Made by a program: the position numbers and the translations under genes. Shown in pieces: positions 19,121 through 28,108 of a DNA stretch of 64,000 nt; position 1 is the stretch's first letter; each line of letters opens with the position of its first letter. Source of the stretch: Salinisphaera shabanensis E1L3A (GTDB lineage: Bacteria; Pseudomonadota; Gammaproteobacteria; Nevskiales; Salinisphaeraceae); the NCBI RefSeq assembly GCF_000215955.2, contig NZ_AFNV02000008.1, forward strand, positions 84,281 through 148,280. Reading direction: 5' to 3'. The notes under the pieces are model-generated. The model worked only from the letters and a program-made list of their open reading frames with translations. It was not told the origin of the DNA and did not search any database.

Positions 19121-19423
19121 CGTTTTGAAACTACGCTCGCCGCTGTCGCCCGGCAAGAGAGGGCGCTGTGCTTGGCAGTGCATCGTTGTCGGCGTTCGTG
19201 GAAGATCGTGTCGTCAGCCGCGTGCGCCGGCTGCCATTGTCCGCCTGCGACTATCCGCGGGCTTGCGTGCAGCAACCGTTAGCGGGCAATTTAGACTTGC
19301 AAACAACAATATATCCGCGTCCTGCGATCGAGCGTGGCGGGATTGCTAATAACTCGGTCGGCAAAACGTCGACCATGGCGACGGTGTCGAGGCGGTGCGA
19401 CCGGGATACCGGCAGGAGATTCC
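19121..19423. promoter_or_regulatory. Divergent promoter region, cytochrome operon / ABC operon
   Basis: These 303 bases separate two divergent operons and carry no convincing gene. A local AT-rich patch (19288-19315, including AATATAT) is the best candidate for a promoter toward the ABC operon. A TTGCAA hexamer nearby suggested sigma-54, but the spacing to the nearest GG is 12 rather than 10. Confidence 0.4.
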
Positions 19424-20437
19424 ATGACTACACCCGCGCGTGTTGCAACGCGTTTGTGGCTGGCAGGTTTGATCCTACTGGCGGCGTGGCTGGTCGGCTG
19501 TTCCGCCGATACGCCAGATAATGCGGCTGACCCGCTGCGTGTCGGCGTGCTCAAGTTCGGCACCGTGAGCTGGGAGATGGAGACGATCCAGCGCAACGGT
19601 CTGGCTGAAAAGCACGATGTGGCGATCGAGGTCGTACCTCTTGCTTCGGAGAACGCGCTGGCCGTGGCGCTGCAGGGCGGGCGCGTCGATCTGATCGTGT
19701 CCGATTGGCTGTGGGCGGCACGCCAGCGTGCCGAGAACCGCAACTATCAGTTCGCGCCGTATTCGCTGGCTGTGGGTGCAGTCATGGTCAATCCGGCTTC
19801 GGGCGTGGAAACGCTCGCCGATCTCGCGAACAGAAAACTGGGAATCGCGGGCGGGCCGGTCGACAAAACCTGGTTGTTGCTACGCGCCTATGCGCAGAAA
19901 ACGCAGGGTATGGATCTCGAACGCGTCGTCGAGCCCACATTTGCGGCGCCGCCGATGATCAATCGCTTGCTGCTCGATGGCGATCTGCCGGCTGCGGTGA
20001 ATTTCTGGCACTACAACGCCCGGCTATCGGCGCTGGGCATGCGGCCGCTGCTCAGCGTTGAGCAGATGCTCGCAGGGTTGGGCATCGACACCGTACCGCC
20101 GCTGCTGGGCTGGGTTTTCGCCGAAGACTGGGCCGACGAACATCGCACCGAACTGCAGCATTTTCTGGCCGCCAGCCAGGATGCCAAGCGCCTGCTGAAC
20201 GAGTCGGATGAGGCCTGGGCGCCGCTCGAGCCGATGATCAAACCGGAAAGCGAGGCCGTGTTCGCCGCGATTCGCGACGGCTATCGCGCCGGTATCATCA
20301 AGCGCTACGGCGCGCCCGAGATTGCGGCGGCCGGGCAGTTGTTCGACCTGCTTGCGACCGAAAGCGATGGCCAGTTGACCGGCGGCGTCACGCAGCTGTC
20401 GGCCGATGTGTTCTGGGATGGATATCGCCAGCCATGA
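19424..20437 (+). CDS. ABC transporter substrate-binding lipoprotein, taurine/nitrate/sulfonate type
   Basis: A 337-residue periplasmic binding protein anchored as a lipoprotein (lipobox L-V-G-C26). The mature part has the fold order of the NMT1/SsuA group (VGVLKFGTVSWEME, then GRVDLIVSDW, then GIAGGPVDKTW). The ligand is unknown. AGGAG lies 5 bases before the ATG. It is first in a run of seven transport genes to 25807, most overlapping or nearly touching, which places it with the PQQ-linked transporter genes. Confidence 0.85.
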   Translation: MTTPARVATRLWLAGLILLAAWLVGCSADTPDNAADPLRVGVLKFGTVSWEMETIQRNGLAEKHDVAIEVVPLASENALAVALQGGRVDLIVSDWLWAARQRAENRNYQFAPYSLAVGAVMVNPASGVETLADLANRKLGIAGGPVDKTWLLLRAYAQKTQGMDLERVVEPTFAAPPMINRLLLDGDLPAAVNFWHYNARLSALGMRPLLSVEQMLAGLGIDTVPPLLGWVFAEDWADEHRTELQHFLAASQDAKRLLNESDEAWAPLEPMIKPESEAVFAAIRDGYRAGIIKRYGAPEIAAAGQLFDLLATESDGQLTGGVTQLSADVFWDGYRQP

Positions 20438-20438
20438 C

Positions 20439-21206
20439 ATGCCGCTGGTGCGCTTTCGCATGAGGCGGCAACAGACGCTTGTGCGTGCCGCATCGCTGGT
20501 CGGTCTCGCGCTGCTGTGGCAGATCGTGGCGCTGATCGCGAACAGCGATGTGCTGCCCGGCCCGCTGGCCGTTTTCTACAAGCTGATCGTGCATACGGCG
20601 TCGGGCGAACTGCCGTACCACCTGGCAATCACCCTGGCGCGCGTGGCGGTGGCGTTTGGGCTGGCGATGGCCATCGGTACCGCAGTCGGCATCGTGATGG
20701 GGCGCTATCAGCAGCTCGATCTCGCGTTCGACGGCGCGCTGGTATTGGGACTGAATATCCCAGCGCTGGTGACTATCATCCTCTGCTATGTATGGTTCGG
20801 TTTGAACGACGTTGCCGCGGTACTTGCCGTGGCCCTCAACAAGATTCCGACCGTGGTGGTGATGGTGCGCGAAGGCGCGCGCGCGGTGGACCCGAAACTG
20901 CTCGCCGTGGCCCAGGCGTATCGCGTGCCCCGGATCGTAACCTTGCGACAGGTGTTCCTACCGCAACTCTACCCTTATCTCATGGGCGCGGCGCGCAGCG
21001 GCCTGGCGCTGATCTGGAAGATCGTGCTTGTCGTGGAGCTGCTCGGGCGCAGCAACGGCGTGGGCTTTCAGCTACACCTTTACTACCAGTTCTTCGATAT
21101 CGGCAGCATTCTGGCTTATACGCTGGCGTTTGCCGGTGTGGTGTTGCTGGTCGAAGGGCTGGTCATGCGCCCGCTCGAACATCGGCTCACCCGGTGGCGT
21201 ACATGA
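20439..21206 (+). CDS. ABC transporter permease, SsuC/TauC type
   Basis: An inner-membrane permease of about 255 residues with six hydrophobic segments and the EAA-type coupling loop (VAQAYRVPRIVTLRQVFLPQ). It belongs with the binding protein before it and the ATPase after it. ATG 20439 lies just past the binding-protein stop; ATG 20418 in the same frame, overlapping it, is equally possible. The stop overlaps the ATPase start (ATGA). Confidence 0.88.
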   Translation: MPLVRFRMRRQQTLVRAASLVGLALLWQIVALIANSDVLPGPLAVFYKLIVHTASGELPYHLAITLARVAVAFGLAMAIGTAVGIVMGRYQQLDLAFDGALVLGLNIPALVTIILCYVWFGLNDVAAVLAVALNKIPTVVVMVREGARAVDPKLLAVAQAYRVPRIVTLRQVFLPQLYPYLMGAARSGLALIWKIVLVVELLGRSNGVGFQLHLYYQFFDIGSILAYTLAFAGVVLLVEGLVMRPLEHRLTRWRT

Positions 21207-22000
21207 GCGGGCTGCGTATCCATATTCGCGAGAAGCGCTTCGACGGCGCGCCGGTGCTGGGTGAATGCACCATCGACGCCGCGCCGGGCGAGTTCATTGC
21301 GCTGGTCGGCCCGTCCGGCTCGGGCAAGAGCACGTTGCTATCACTGGTCGCCGGTCTCGATGCAGACTACGACGGCGACATCACCTGGAACGGCGCGCCG
21401 CTATCCGCAGTCGGCGAATCGCCTGCGCATATGGGGATGATGTTTCAGGAACCGCGGCTCATGCCGTGGTTGAACGCGCTCGATAACGTGAGGCTCGCCG
21501 AAGCCGAACGTGTGGCCCGCGAGCCGGGCTATCAATCCAATGCGCCGCGGCTTCTCGAAGAGGTGGGGTTGGGTGAAGCGCAACACGTCTGGCCGAATCA
21601 TCTATCGGGCGGCATGCAGCGGCGCGTGGCGCTCGCACGTGCGTTCGTCGTCGAGCCGCAGCTGTTGCTCATGGACGAGCCGTTCGTGTCGCTGGACATG
21701 CCCACCGGCAATCGCCTGCGGCGCTCGTTGCTGCGCTTGTGCGAACGTCAACGGCCGCTGGTCTTGTTCGTGACCCACGATTTGCGTGAAGCGTTGGCCC
21801 TGGCCGATCGCGTGCTGTTCTTTGGCGATACGCCGGCCCGCGTTCTGCTTGATCACCCGGTCGAGGGCGCTCGCGGCAAGGATCTGGAAAGCGCCGAGGT
21901 GGCCTCGGCCCAACAGGTGCTGCTCGCGCGTTATCCGCAGCTGCTCTCCGGCATACTCGACCCAAGCCAGGTACAGACTTACGACGAGGACACCGCATGA
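21203..22000 (+). CDS. ABC transporter ATP-binding protein, SsuB/TauB type
   Basis: A 265-residue ATPase. Walker A GPSGSGKST, Q-loop MMFQEPRL, signature LSGGMQ and Walker B LLLMDEP are all intact, as is the switch His (FVTHDL). ATGA overlaps join it to the permease before and to the next ATPase (pedB type) after it, so two different ABC systems are translationally linked. Confidence 0.9.
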   Translation: MSGLRIHIREKRFDGAPVLGECTIDAAPGEFIALVGPSGSGKSTLLSLVAGLDADYDGDITWNGAPLSAVGESPAHMGMMFQEPRLMPWLNALDNVRLAEAERVAREPGYQSNAPRLLEEVGLGEAQHVWPNHLSGGMQRRVALARAFVVEPQLLLMDEPFVSLDMPTGNRLRRSLLRLCERQRPLVLFVTHDLREALALADRVLFFGDTPARVLLDHPVEGARGKDLESAEVASAQQVLLARYPQLLSGILDPSQVQTYDEDTA

Positions 22001-22749
22001 GCCAAGCCGCCCTCAAAGTCGACGCGGTCAGTAAATCCTATGGCGCCGTGAAAGCCCTCGATACGCTGTCGCTGGCTGTCGAGCAGGGCGAGTTCGTGGC
22101 CCTGCTGGGGCCCAACGGCGCGGGCAAGAGCACGCTGTTTCAACTGCTCACGGGGCTTTTCGTGCCGGACGAAGGCGCGATCGAAGTGGCTGGATACAAC
22201 ATGCGTCGCGATTCGCGTGCGGCGCTGGCCAAACTCGGCGTCGTCTTTCAGCAACCCACGCTCGATCTGGACCTGAGCGTGGTCGCCAATTTGAAGTTTC
22301 ATGCTCGCCTGCACGGCATGGGCGCCAAGGCGAAAGCGCGTATCGATGACGAGCTGGCACGCATCGGCCAAGCCGAACGCGCGAAAGACCCGGCGCGGGC
22401 ACTGTCCGGCGGCAATCGACGCAAGATCGAGCTGGCGCGTGCGCTGCTGCACGAACCGGCGTTGCTGCTTATGGACGAGCCGACCGTGGGCCTCGATCCC
22501 GGCTCGCGCGAGCTGTTGGTCGATTATGTACACAAACTCTGCGCCGAACGCGGCATGGGTGTGCTGTGGGCGACCCATCTGGTCGACGAGGCCGAGCGTG
22601 CGCACCGCGTGATCGTGCTGCACAAGGGCCAGCGCATTGCCGTGGATACGCCGCGTGCGTTGTGTGAACAAACCGATACCACTTCGCTGGGCGCAGCGTT
22701 TCTCGCCCTCACCGGCGAGGCACCCAAGAAAAAAGAGGAGACCGTTTGA
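21997..22749 (+). CDS. pedB: PQQ-linked ABC transporter ATP-binding protein (PedB type)
   Basis: A 250-residue ATPase of the ABC-2/CcmA class with Walker A GPNGAGKST, signature LSGGN, Walker B LLLMDEP and switch His ATHLVDEA. It belongs to the group tied to PQQ-dependent alcohol catabolism. In Pseudomonas putida the PedA1A2BC transporter of this type is needed for growth dependent on rare earth elements. The four genes pedB-A2-A1-C here are contiguous and in the same direction. It overlaps the previous ATPase by ATGA and shares its last base with the next start (TGATG). Confidence 0.87.
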   Translation: MSQAALKVDAVSKSYGAVKALDTLSLAVEQGEFVALLGPNGAGKSTLFQLLTGLFVPDEGAIEVAGYNMRRDSRAALAKLGVVFQQPTLDLDLSVVANLKFHARLHGMGAKAKARIDDELARIGQAERAKDPARALSGGNRRKIELARALLHEPALLLMDEPTVGLDPGSRELLVDYVHKLCAERGMGVLWATHLVDEAERAHRVIVLHKGQRIAVDTPRALCEQTDTTSLGAAFLALTGEAPKKKEETV

Positions 22750-23747
22750 TGCGTTTCAATCGATACAAACAAGTCCAGCTCGCCGTTGCAGCGGCCGTTC
22801 TTTCTGCCAGCCCGATGCTGTTTGCTGCCGGCACCGGCAATGTCTATGTTTCCAGCGAAGACGACGACGTGGTCACCGTCTTCGACGGCCAGAGCATGGA
22901 CAAGATCGACACCATCGCGGTGTCGGAGCGCCCGCGCTGGCTGGCGTTTTCGCCCGATCACAGCACGCTCTACGTGGCGTGTGGCGATGAGGATTCGATC
23001 GATGTGATCGACGTTGCCCAGGGCAAGGTCACCGACCGGCTTACCGATATCGATGATCCGGAAATCTTCGCCATTGGCCCGGATGGCAAGCATCTGTATA
23101 TCTCCAACGAAGACGATGCCCAGTTCACCGTCTACGACATCGGCGCCAAGAAAGCCGTCACCCAGATCGGCGTCGGCCAGGAACCGGAAGGCGTGCTGGT
23201 CACGCCTGATGGTAAGGCGGCCTATGTGACGTCCGAAGTGGCGAACATGGTGCATCGTGTGAACCTCGACAGCCATGAGATCGACGCCAATATCGTGGTC
23301 GGCAACCGGCCGCGGCGTTTTGCCCTGTCCGAGGACGGTCACACGCTGTGGGTGACCAACGAGCTGTCCGGCTCGGTATCGCTGATTGATACGCAGACCA
23401 ACAAGGTCAGCGACACCATCGAGTTCAAGCCGCAGGGCTTTCGTCCGGAAGACGTCACACCCGTGGGTATCAAGTTGTCCGAGGATGGGCAGCACGCGTT
23501 CGTCACGCTCGGGCGGGCGAATCACGTGGCGTTCGTGAACGCGAAAACGCATGACGTGGAGGACTATGTGCTGGTCGGCGACCGGGCCTGGGGCATTGCT
23601 CAGAGTCGCGACGGCAAACAGCTTTATGTCACCAACGGGTTGTCCGACGATATGTCGATCGTGGATATCGGCCAGCGCAAGACACTGCGATCGATCCCGG
23701 CCGGGCGCGTGCCGCATAGCGTGGTCATCGACACGGTCGCCGAGTAA
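22749..23747 (+). CDS. pedA2: PQQ-linked YVTN beta-propeller periplasmic protein (PedA2 type)
   Basis: A 332-residue exported protein (signal peptide to about residue 27, SPMLFAAG). Seven or so YVTN-type repeats are visible, each with a pattern like VYVSSEDDDVVTVFD, LYVACGDEDSIDVID, LYISNEDDAQFTVYD, forming a beta-propeller. The repeat loops are acidic (EDDD, GDED, NEDD), which could hold metal ions. It lies between the PedB-type ATPase and the PedA1-type binding protein. The role in the transporter is not established. Confidence 0.85.
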   Translation: MRFNRYKQVQLAVAAAVLSASPMLFAAGTGNVYVSSEDDDVVTVFDGQSMDKIDTIAVSERPRWLAFSPDHSTLYVACGDEDSIDVIDVAQGKVTDRLTDIDDPEIFAIGPDGKHLYISNEDDAQFTVYDIGAKKAVTQIGVGQEPEGVLVTPDGKAAYVTSEVANMVHRVNLDSHEIDANIVVGNRPRRFALSEDGHTLWVTNELSGSVSLIDTQTNKVSDTIEFKPQGFRPEDVTPVGIKLSEDGQHAFVTLGRANHVAFVNAKTHDVEDYVLVGDRAWGIAQSRDGKQLYVTNGLSDDMSIVDIGQRKTLRSIPAGRVPHSVVIDTVAE

Positions 23748-23749
23748 TC

Positions 23750-24997
23750 ATGGCGCACGGTGAAACGCTTTCGATAAACGCAGTATTGCGGCGTGCCGTG
23801 TTGCTGTGTCTTTGGGTAGGCGCAGCGCTGTGTCTGTTGCCAAGCGTTGCTGTCGCCCAGCAGGATCTCAAAACCTTCGACCTGGGCTATATCGGCTGGA
23901 ACGACGACCCGCGCTATTCCGAAGCCCGGATCGAGCGCGAATACCAGGGCGAACCCTGGGGACGGCCGATCGACGGCGCGCGGGTAGCGATCGACGAAGC
24001 ACGCTTTCCGGGGATTGCGGCCGGGGTGCAGTTCGGTCTCGATGAAGCGCTGGTTTCCAATACCCGCGAAGTGCTGGAGAACGTGCGCCGTATGCGAGAT
24101 GCGGGTACGCGTTTCATCCTGCTCGATCTGCCCGCCGGCACCGTTTCGCGGGTGGCCGCCGAGTTCGCCGGCGACGACCTGACGTTGTTCAACGTGGCGG
24201 CGCACGACGATCGCCTGCGCGGTGCCCACTGCCAGGCGAATCTGCTGCATACGATCCCCTCGGATGCGATGCGCAACGATGCGTTGGCGCAGTATCTGGT
24301 TTCGCGGCAATGGAAGAACGTGTTGCTGCTGGTTGGTCCCGAGGCCGCAGACAAGGTGTTGGCAAAGTCGTTCGCGCGTTCGGCCAAGCGTTTCGGTTTG
24401 AATATCACCGGTACGCGTGAATTCGTGCTGGGCAACAATCCGCGTGAACGCGACAAGAACAATCCCAAGCTGCTGACCTCCGGTATCGATTACGACGCGG
24501 TCTATATCGCCGATACCCAGAGTGAGTTCGCCCGCAACGCCAATTTCGCCATCCAGAAGCCGCGGCCGGTGGTGGGCAGCGGTGGTCTGGTGCCACAGGC
24601 CTGGCATTGGGCCTGGGTACGCCACGGCGCACGTCAGCTCAACAACCGGCTGGAAAAGAAGGCCGACCGGCATATGACCGCCTACGACTGGGCCGCCTGG
24701 GTAGCCGTGAAAGCGGTCGTCGAAGCGGTGCAGCGCACCGACAGCACCGACTATGCCCAGCTTGCGGCCTATGTCCGCGGCGACGACATCAATCTCGATG
24801 GCTTCAAAGGGTATCGCATGGGCTTTCGTGATTGGGACGGCCAGCTACGCCAACCCATCTTGTTGGGCAGCGGCAACTGGGTGGTCGCTCGTGCGCCGCT
24901 CGAGGGGTTTCTGCACCCGGACAATTATCTCGACACGCTTGGCTTCGACCCACGCGAATCCGCCTGCAAACTCACGACCGGCAACGAAGGTTCCTGA
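23750..24997 (+). CDS. pedA1: PQQ-linked ABC transporter substrate-binding protein (PedA1 type)
   Basis: A 415-residue periplasmic binding protein of the branched-chain amino acid-type fold. A signal peptide ends near residue 37 (SVAVAQQ). The start of the mature protein, L-G-Y-I-G-W, is typical of the family found in PQQ-dehydrogenase loci. The ATG lies three bases past the propeller gene. In relatives this protein is part of a rare-earth-related transporter, but its ligand has not been settled. Confidence 0.85.
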   Translation: MAHGETLSINAVLRRAVLLCLWVGAALCLLPSVAVAQQDLKTFDLGYIGWNDDPRYSEARIEREYQGEPWGRPIDGARVAIDEARFPGIAAGVQFGLDEALVSNTREVLENVRRMRDAGTRFILLDLPAGTVSRVAAEFAGDDLTLFNVAAHDDRLRGAHCQANLLHTIPSDAMRNDALAQYLVSRQWKNVLLLVGPEAADKVLAKSFARSAKRFGLNITGTREFVLGNNPRERDKNNPKLLTSGIDYDAVYIADTQSEFARNANFAIQKPRPVVGSGGLVPQAWHWAWVRHGARQLNNRLEKKADRHMTAYDWAAWVAVKAVVEAVQRTDSTDYAQLAAYVRGDDINLDGFKGYRMGFRDWDGQLRQPILLGSGNWVVARAPLEGFLHPDNYLDTLGFDPRESACKLTTGNEGS

Positions 24998-25000
24998 CCC

Positions 25001-25807
25001 ATGGCCCGTATCGCCCACGTGTTCCAGGCGCTGATGGCGGTTTCGTCACGCGAAACGGTCAAGTTCATGCACCAGCGGGGCCGGCTGGCGTCGGCGGTGG
25101 TTCGCCCCAGTCTGTGGTTGCTGATCTTTGCCGCGGGCTTCAAGAACGTGTTCGGCATCTCCGTGCTGCCGCCTTACGAGAGCTATATCGAGTACCAGGT
25201 TTATGTCGTGCCGGGGCTGCTGGGCATGGTGTTGCTGTTCAACGGCATGCAATCGTCGCTGGCCATGGTCTACGACCGTGAAATGGGACTCATGCGTTTG
25301 CTGCTCACCGCACCCCTGCCGCGCTCGGTGCTGCTGGCCTGCAAGCTGCTCGCGGGTACGTTTTTGTCGGTGCTGCAGGCCTACGCGTTTCTTGTCGTCT
25401 GTGCCTTGTTCGGTGTCGATCTGCCGTGGTGGCCGGGCCTGCTCACCGTACTACCCGCGCTGATTCTCACTGGGCTCATGCTCGGCGCGTTGGGTTTGTT
25501 GCTGTCGGTGTATATCAAGCAGTTGGAAAACTTCGCCGGCACCATGAACTTCGTGATCTTCCCGATGTTCTTTCTGTCGCCCGCGTTATATCCGCTCTGG
25601 CGGCTGCAGGAGTCGGGCGCGACCGTCATCTATCAGCTGTCGCGTATTAACCCGTTCACCCACGGCGTCGAGCTGGTGCGTTTCGCTTTGTATGGGCAAC
25701 TTAATGCCGTATCACTGGCGGTCGTTGCCGGTACGCTGGTCGTGTTCTTTGCGGCGGCTGTTTGGGGGTATGACCCGCAGCGCGGTCTGGTGCGGCGCCG
25801 CGGCTAA
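25001..25807 (+). CDS. pedC: PQQ-linked ABC-2 type permease (PedC type)
   Basis: A 268-residue inner-membrane protein with six hydrophobic segments and the ABC-2 features of a cytosolic N-terminus (RETVKFMHQRGRLA) and a conserved MREMG-like segment (YDREMGLMRLLLTAPLPR). ABC-2 proteins often export, so an uptake role is puzzling; paired with a binding protein the direction is open. It begins three bases after pedA1 and overlaps the convergent TetR gene by four bases. Confidence 0.87.
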   Translation: MARIAHVFQALMAVSSRETVKFMHQRGRLASAVVRPSLWLLIFAAGFKNVFGISVLPPYESYIEYQVYVVPGLLGMVLLFNGMQSSLAMVYDREMGLMRLLLTAPLPRSVLLACKLLAGTFLSVLQAYAFLVVCALFGVDLPWWPGLLTVLPALILTGLMLGALGLLLSVYIKQLENFAGTMNFVIFPMFFLSPALYPLWRLQESGATVIYQLSRINPFTHGVELVRFALYGQLNAVSLAVVAGTLVVFFAAAVWGYDPQRGLVRRRG

Positions 25808-26430
25808 TCGATTGGCGACGTGCTGATTGCGCGCCAGGCTGCTTCGACGAATACGTCCGTGTGATCTACCGGTGCGCCTGATACGCGATCGGACAGCCAG
25901 GCCCGGCAATAATTTTCGCTCGGGCCCACGAGTAGCGAGGCGAACGTCTCGCGTGGCAGGGAACGAATGTCGCCCGACTCGACGCCGGTCTTGAGCACGG
26001 CCAGCAGCGGACCGAAGCGTTGCTTGTTCTTTTCCTTGAGCGACCCAGCGCTTGAACTCGTGGCGACTTCGCTGCGCGCCGCATACATGAAACGTGCCTC
26101 GACCGGGTGATGGGTGACCCAGTCCAGATAGCCGTGAACAAGTGCGCGTACGGTTTGCCGTGGCGTGGTCGCGGCATCGATCTCGGCGCGGGACCGGGCT
26201 ATCTGGTCGTCCAGCAGTTGAAGAAAGAGCGCCGCGATCAAGCCCTCGCGATTGCCGAAATGGTGATACATCGAGCCGACGCTACTGTTTGCGTGACGAC
26301 GTATCTGCTCGATGGTCATACCCGTCAGGCCATGTTCATCGAAACAGGCGATCGCGCTATCCAGCAATTTATCGCGACTGGATCGAGGCGCCTGTACGGA
26401 AGTGGCGGAGGGAGAGCTTGCATCGGTCAT
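25804..26430 (-). CDS. TetR family transcriptional repressor
   Basis: A 208-residue regulator. The N-terminal helix-turn-helix (about residues 18-64) includes TIEQIRRHANSSVGSMYHHFGNREGL, standard for TetR; the C-terminal half would bind a ligand. Its start is 3 bases from a double palindrome (26433-26460), and a DUF4442 gene lies divergently beyond it. It therefore most likely represses itself and the divergent pair. Acyl-CoA is a reasonable ligand guess because the targets are hotdog-fold proteins. Confidence 0.9.
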   Translation of the reverse strand: MTDASSPSATSVQAPRSSRDKLLDSAIACFDEHGLTGMTIEQIRRHANSSVGSMYHHFGNREGLIAALFLQLLDDQIARSRAEIDAATTPRQTVRALVHGYLDWVTHHPVEARFMYAARSEVATSSSAGSLKEKNKQRFGPLLAVLKTGVESGDIRSLPRETFASLLVGPSENYCRAWLSDRVSGAPVDHTDVFVEAAWRAISTSPID

Positions 26431-26432
26431 AT

Positions 26433-26460
26433 TAGAATAATATTCTAGAATTGTATTCTA
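26433..26460. promoter_or_regulatory. Double palindromic operator for the TetR regulator
   Basis: Two 15-bp palindromes TAGAAT-N3-ATTCTA share two bases: 26433-26447 (spacer AAT) and 26446-26460 (spacer TGT). They sit between the TetR start and the divergent hotdog gene. Their 13-bp centre spacing suits two repressor dimers bound to the DNA. Confidence 0.85.
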
Positions 26461-26511
26461 GTTGCTATGGCGCCCAAGAAAGTGGCGCTCTTTTACATCA
26501 GGCGACAAGTT

Positions 26512-26991
26512 ATGGCCAAGGCATCCAAGCTACTCCAAATGTGGCGTCGGCTCGAAAACCGGCCGGGAGGCCGCTGGCTGTTCAGCCGTGCCGTAAGTTG
26601 GCAGGCCCCTTATTTTTCCACCATTCGTCCGACGGTTCGTCTGCTTCAACCGGGCAGCTGCGAGGTGGGCATGCGCAAACGCCGGGCGGTCACGAATCAT
26701 ATCGGCTCGGTGCACGCTATCGCGATGTGCAACATGGCCGAACTGGCGGGCGGTTTGATGACCGATGCCACGGTTGCTCCCGACTACCGCTGGATCCCCA
26801 AGGCCATGTCGGTCGAGTACCGGGCAATCGCGAAAAGCGATCTGATCGCGCATGCCTACCCGATCGATCGGGCAGCGGTGCTCGCGCCAGACACGGAGTA
26901 TCCGGTCACCGTCGACGTGCGCGACAGTGCCAGCCGTATCGTTCTGCACGCCGAAATCACGATGTGGCTGTCGCGCCCGAAGCCGCGCTGA
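26512..26991 (+). CDS. DUF4442 hotdog-fold protein (putative thioesterase)
   Basis: A 159-residue protein of the DUF4442 group. Conserved pieces are MRKRRAVTNHIGSVHAIAMCNMAEL and PKAMSVEYRAIAKSDL, which form the hotdog helix and the following strands. The likely role is acyl-CoA binding or hydrolysis; not proven. ATG 26512 gives the family start; the frame is open from 26467, whose ATG lies right beside the operator. A second DUF4442 gene follows 75 bases later. Confidence 0.78.
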   Translation: MAKASKLLQMWRRLENRPGGRWLFSRAVSWQAPYFSTIRPTVRLLQPGSCEVGMRKRRAVTNHIGSVHAIAMCNMAELAGGLMTDATVAPDYRWIPKAMSVEYRAIAKSDLIAHAYPIDRAAVLAPDTEYPVTVDVRDSASRIVLHAEITMWLSRPKPR

Positions 26992-27066
26992 ATTCGCTTA
27001 CGGTTTGAAACGATGCCTTGCGCTAGCCAGACGCCTAGTACTCCGCCCGTCTAACAATGGATCAAC

Positions 27067-27540
27067 ATGAAGCCTGAAACCCTGCGTCGCGTAATGAATA
27101 TCTGGCCGCCGTTTCTGTTCAGCGGTATTCGGATCAACAAGGTGTCGCGCGATTGGCGTCACGTCGAGGTGCAGCTCAAATTGCATCGCTGGAATGCCAA
27201 TTATTTCGGCACCCAGTTCGGTGGCCATATGTTCAAGATGTGTGATCCGTTCTGGGCCATTCTGGCAACCGAGCGCCTTGGCAAGGCATATCACGTATGG
27301 GACGCAGCGGGCGATATCGAGTTCATTTCACCGGGCCGCGAGACGGTGTATGCGGTGTTCGATTTCGACGATGCGGCACGTGACGAGATCGTCGCAGCGA
27401 CCGCGGACGGCGAAAAACACCTGCGCTGGTTCGAAAACGAAATCAGAACCGCTGCGGGCGTGCTCGTGGCGCGGACCCGAAAGCAGCTTTACGTGCGTCG
27501 CAAGGACAAGGGGCGTCAGAACGTGGCCGCAAGCGCCTGA
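27067..27540 (+). CDS. DUF4442 hotdog-fold protein, second gene
   Basis: A 157-residue protein of the same superfamily as the gene before it but a different branch, with WNANYFGTQFGGHMFKMCDP as the hotdog helix and a YVWDAAGDIEFISPG-like strand. Probably acyl-CoA binding or hydrolysis. It may share the promoter controlled by the TetR double palindrome. It is convergent with the small membrane protein gene. Confidence 0.78.
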   Translation: MKPETLRRVMNIWPPFLFSGIRINKVSRDWRHVEVQLKLHRWNANYFGTQFGGHMFKMCDPFWAILATERLGKAYHVWDAAGDIEFISPGRETVYAVFDFDDAARDEIVAATADGEKHLRWFENEIRTAAGVLVARTRKQLYVRRKDKGRQNVAASA

Positions 27541-27560
27541 GGCGTCATTGAACGAGCCAC

Positions 27561-27878
27561 TCAGCGGGTGAAGACGATCCGCCAGAAGCTCATTCGTGCA
27601 CGAACGAACAGCGCCGCATCATGGTCGTGCATCGTATCGCTGGCGCCCAAGCCGGCCATATCGGCTGCGAGCAAACGGCCGAAGCGTCGCAGGCGGTGGC
27701 GTGCGGCAAACGACAGCATCGCAATCGCACCGAATACCAGGCCGCTTGCCGGTTCGCCGTGCAGCATGGCGAGACTCAGACCCAGACAGATCACGCCGTT
27801 GAGTACAAGCACGCTGCCATATTCCCGGATATTGGCCAGCCGTTTCTGAACCAGGCGTCGGGCGTCGTTCACGTTCAT
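27561..27878 (-). CDS. Small membrane protein, unknown function
   Basis: A 105-residue protein with two adjacent hydrophobic segments (about 22-38 and 45-60) separated by a short loop (LHGEPA), then a basic, soluble end. No family recognised. ATG 27878 has GAGAGATC upstream; the longer frame (to 28067) reads through a segment that looks non-coding. Confidence 0.55.
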   Translation of the reverse strand: MNVNDARRLVQKRLANIREYGSVLVLNGVICLGLSLAMLHGEPASGLVFGAIAMLSFAARHRLRRFGRLLAADMAGLGASDTMHDHDAALFVRARMSFWRIVFTR

Positions 27879-28070
27879 CGATTGATCTCTCGTGCCGGGG
27901 AATCCCGGCAATGCCAGAGTATCGGCGCCGACAAACGCGAATGAAGCGGTTATGTCGATATATTTCGTGTTTTTTTGGGGGGCTACTCGGCAGCCGTCGA
28001 GGTCAATACTGCACGCGTTACCGGCTGTGATGAATCGGGTCGGTTTCACCGCCTCTACAACACGCAATGA

Positions 28071-28101
28071 CCGGTCGCAGGCAGCCAGAACCTGCGACCG
28101 G
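28071..28101 (-). terminator. Hairpin at the end of the first TonB receptor gene
   Basis: An 11-bp perfect stem (CCGGTCGCAGG / CCTGCGACCGG) with a 9-base loop lies 8 bases past the stop of the minus-strand receptor gene. The following bases on that strand are only partly T-rich, so it is a probable but not ideal terminator. Confidence 0.6.
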
Positions 28102-28108
28102 TATCGGG

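Noticed and set aside
19281..19305. GGGC...TTGCAA as a sigma-54 promoter for the ABC operon
   Set aside because: GG to GC distance is 12 bases.
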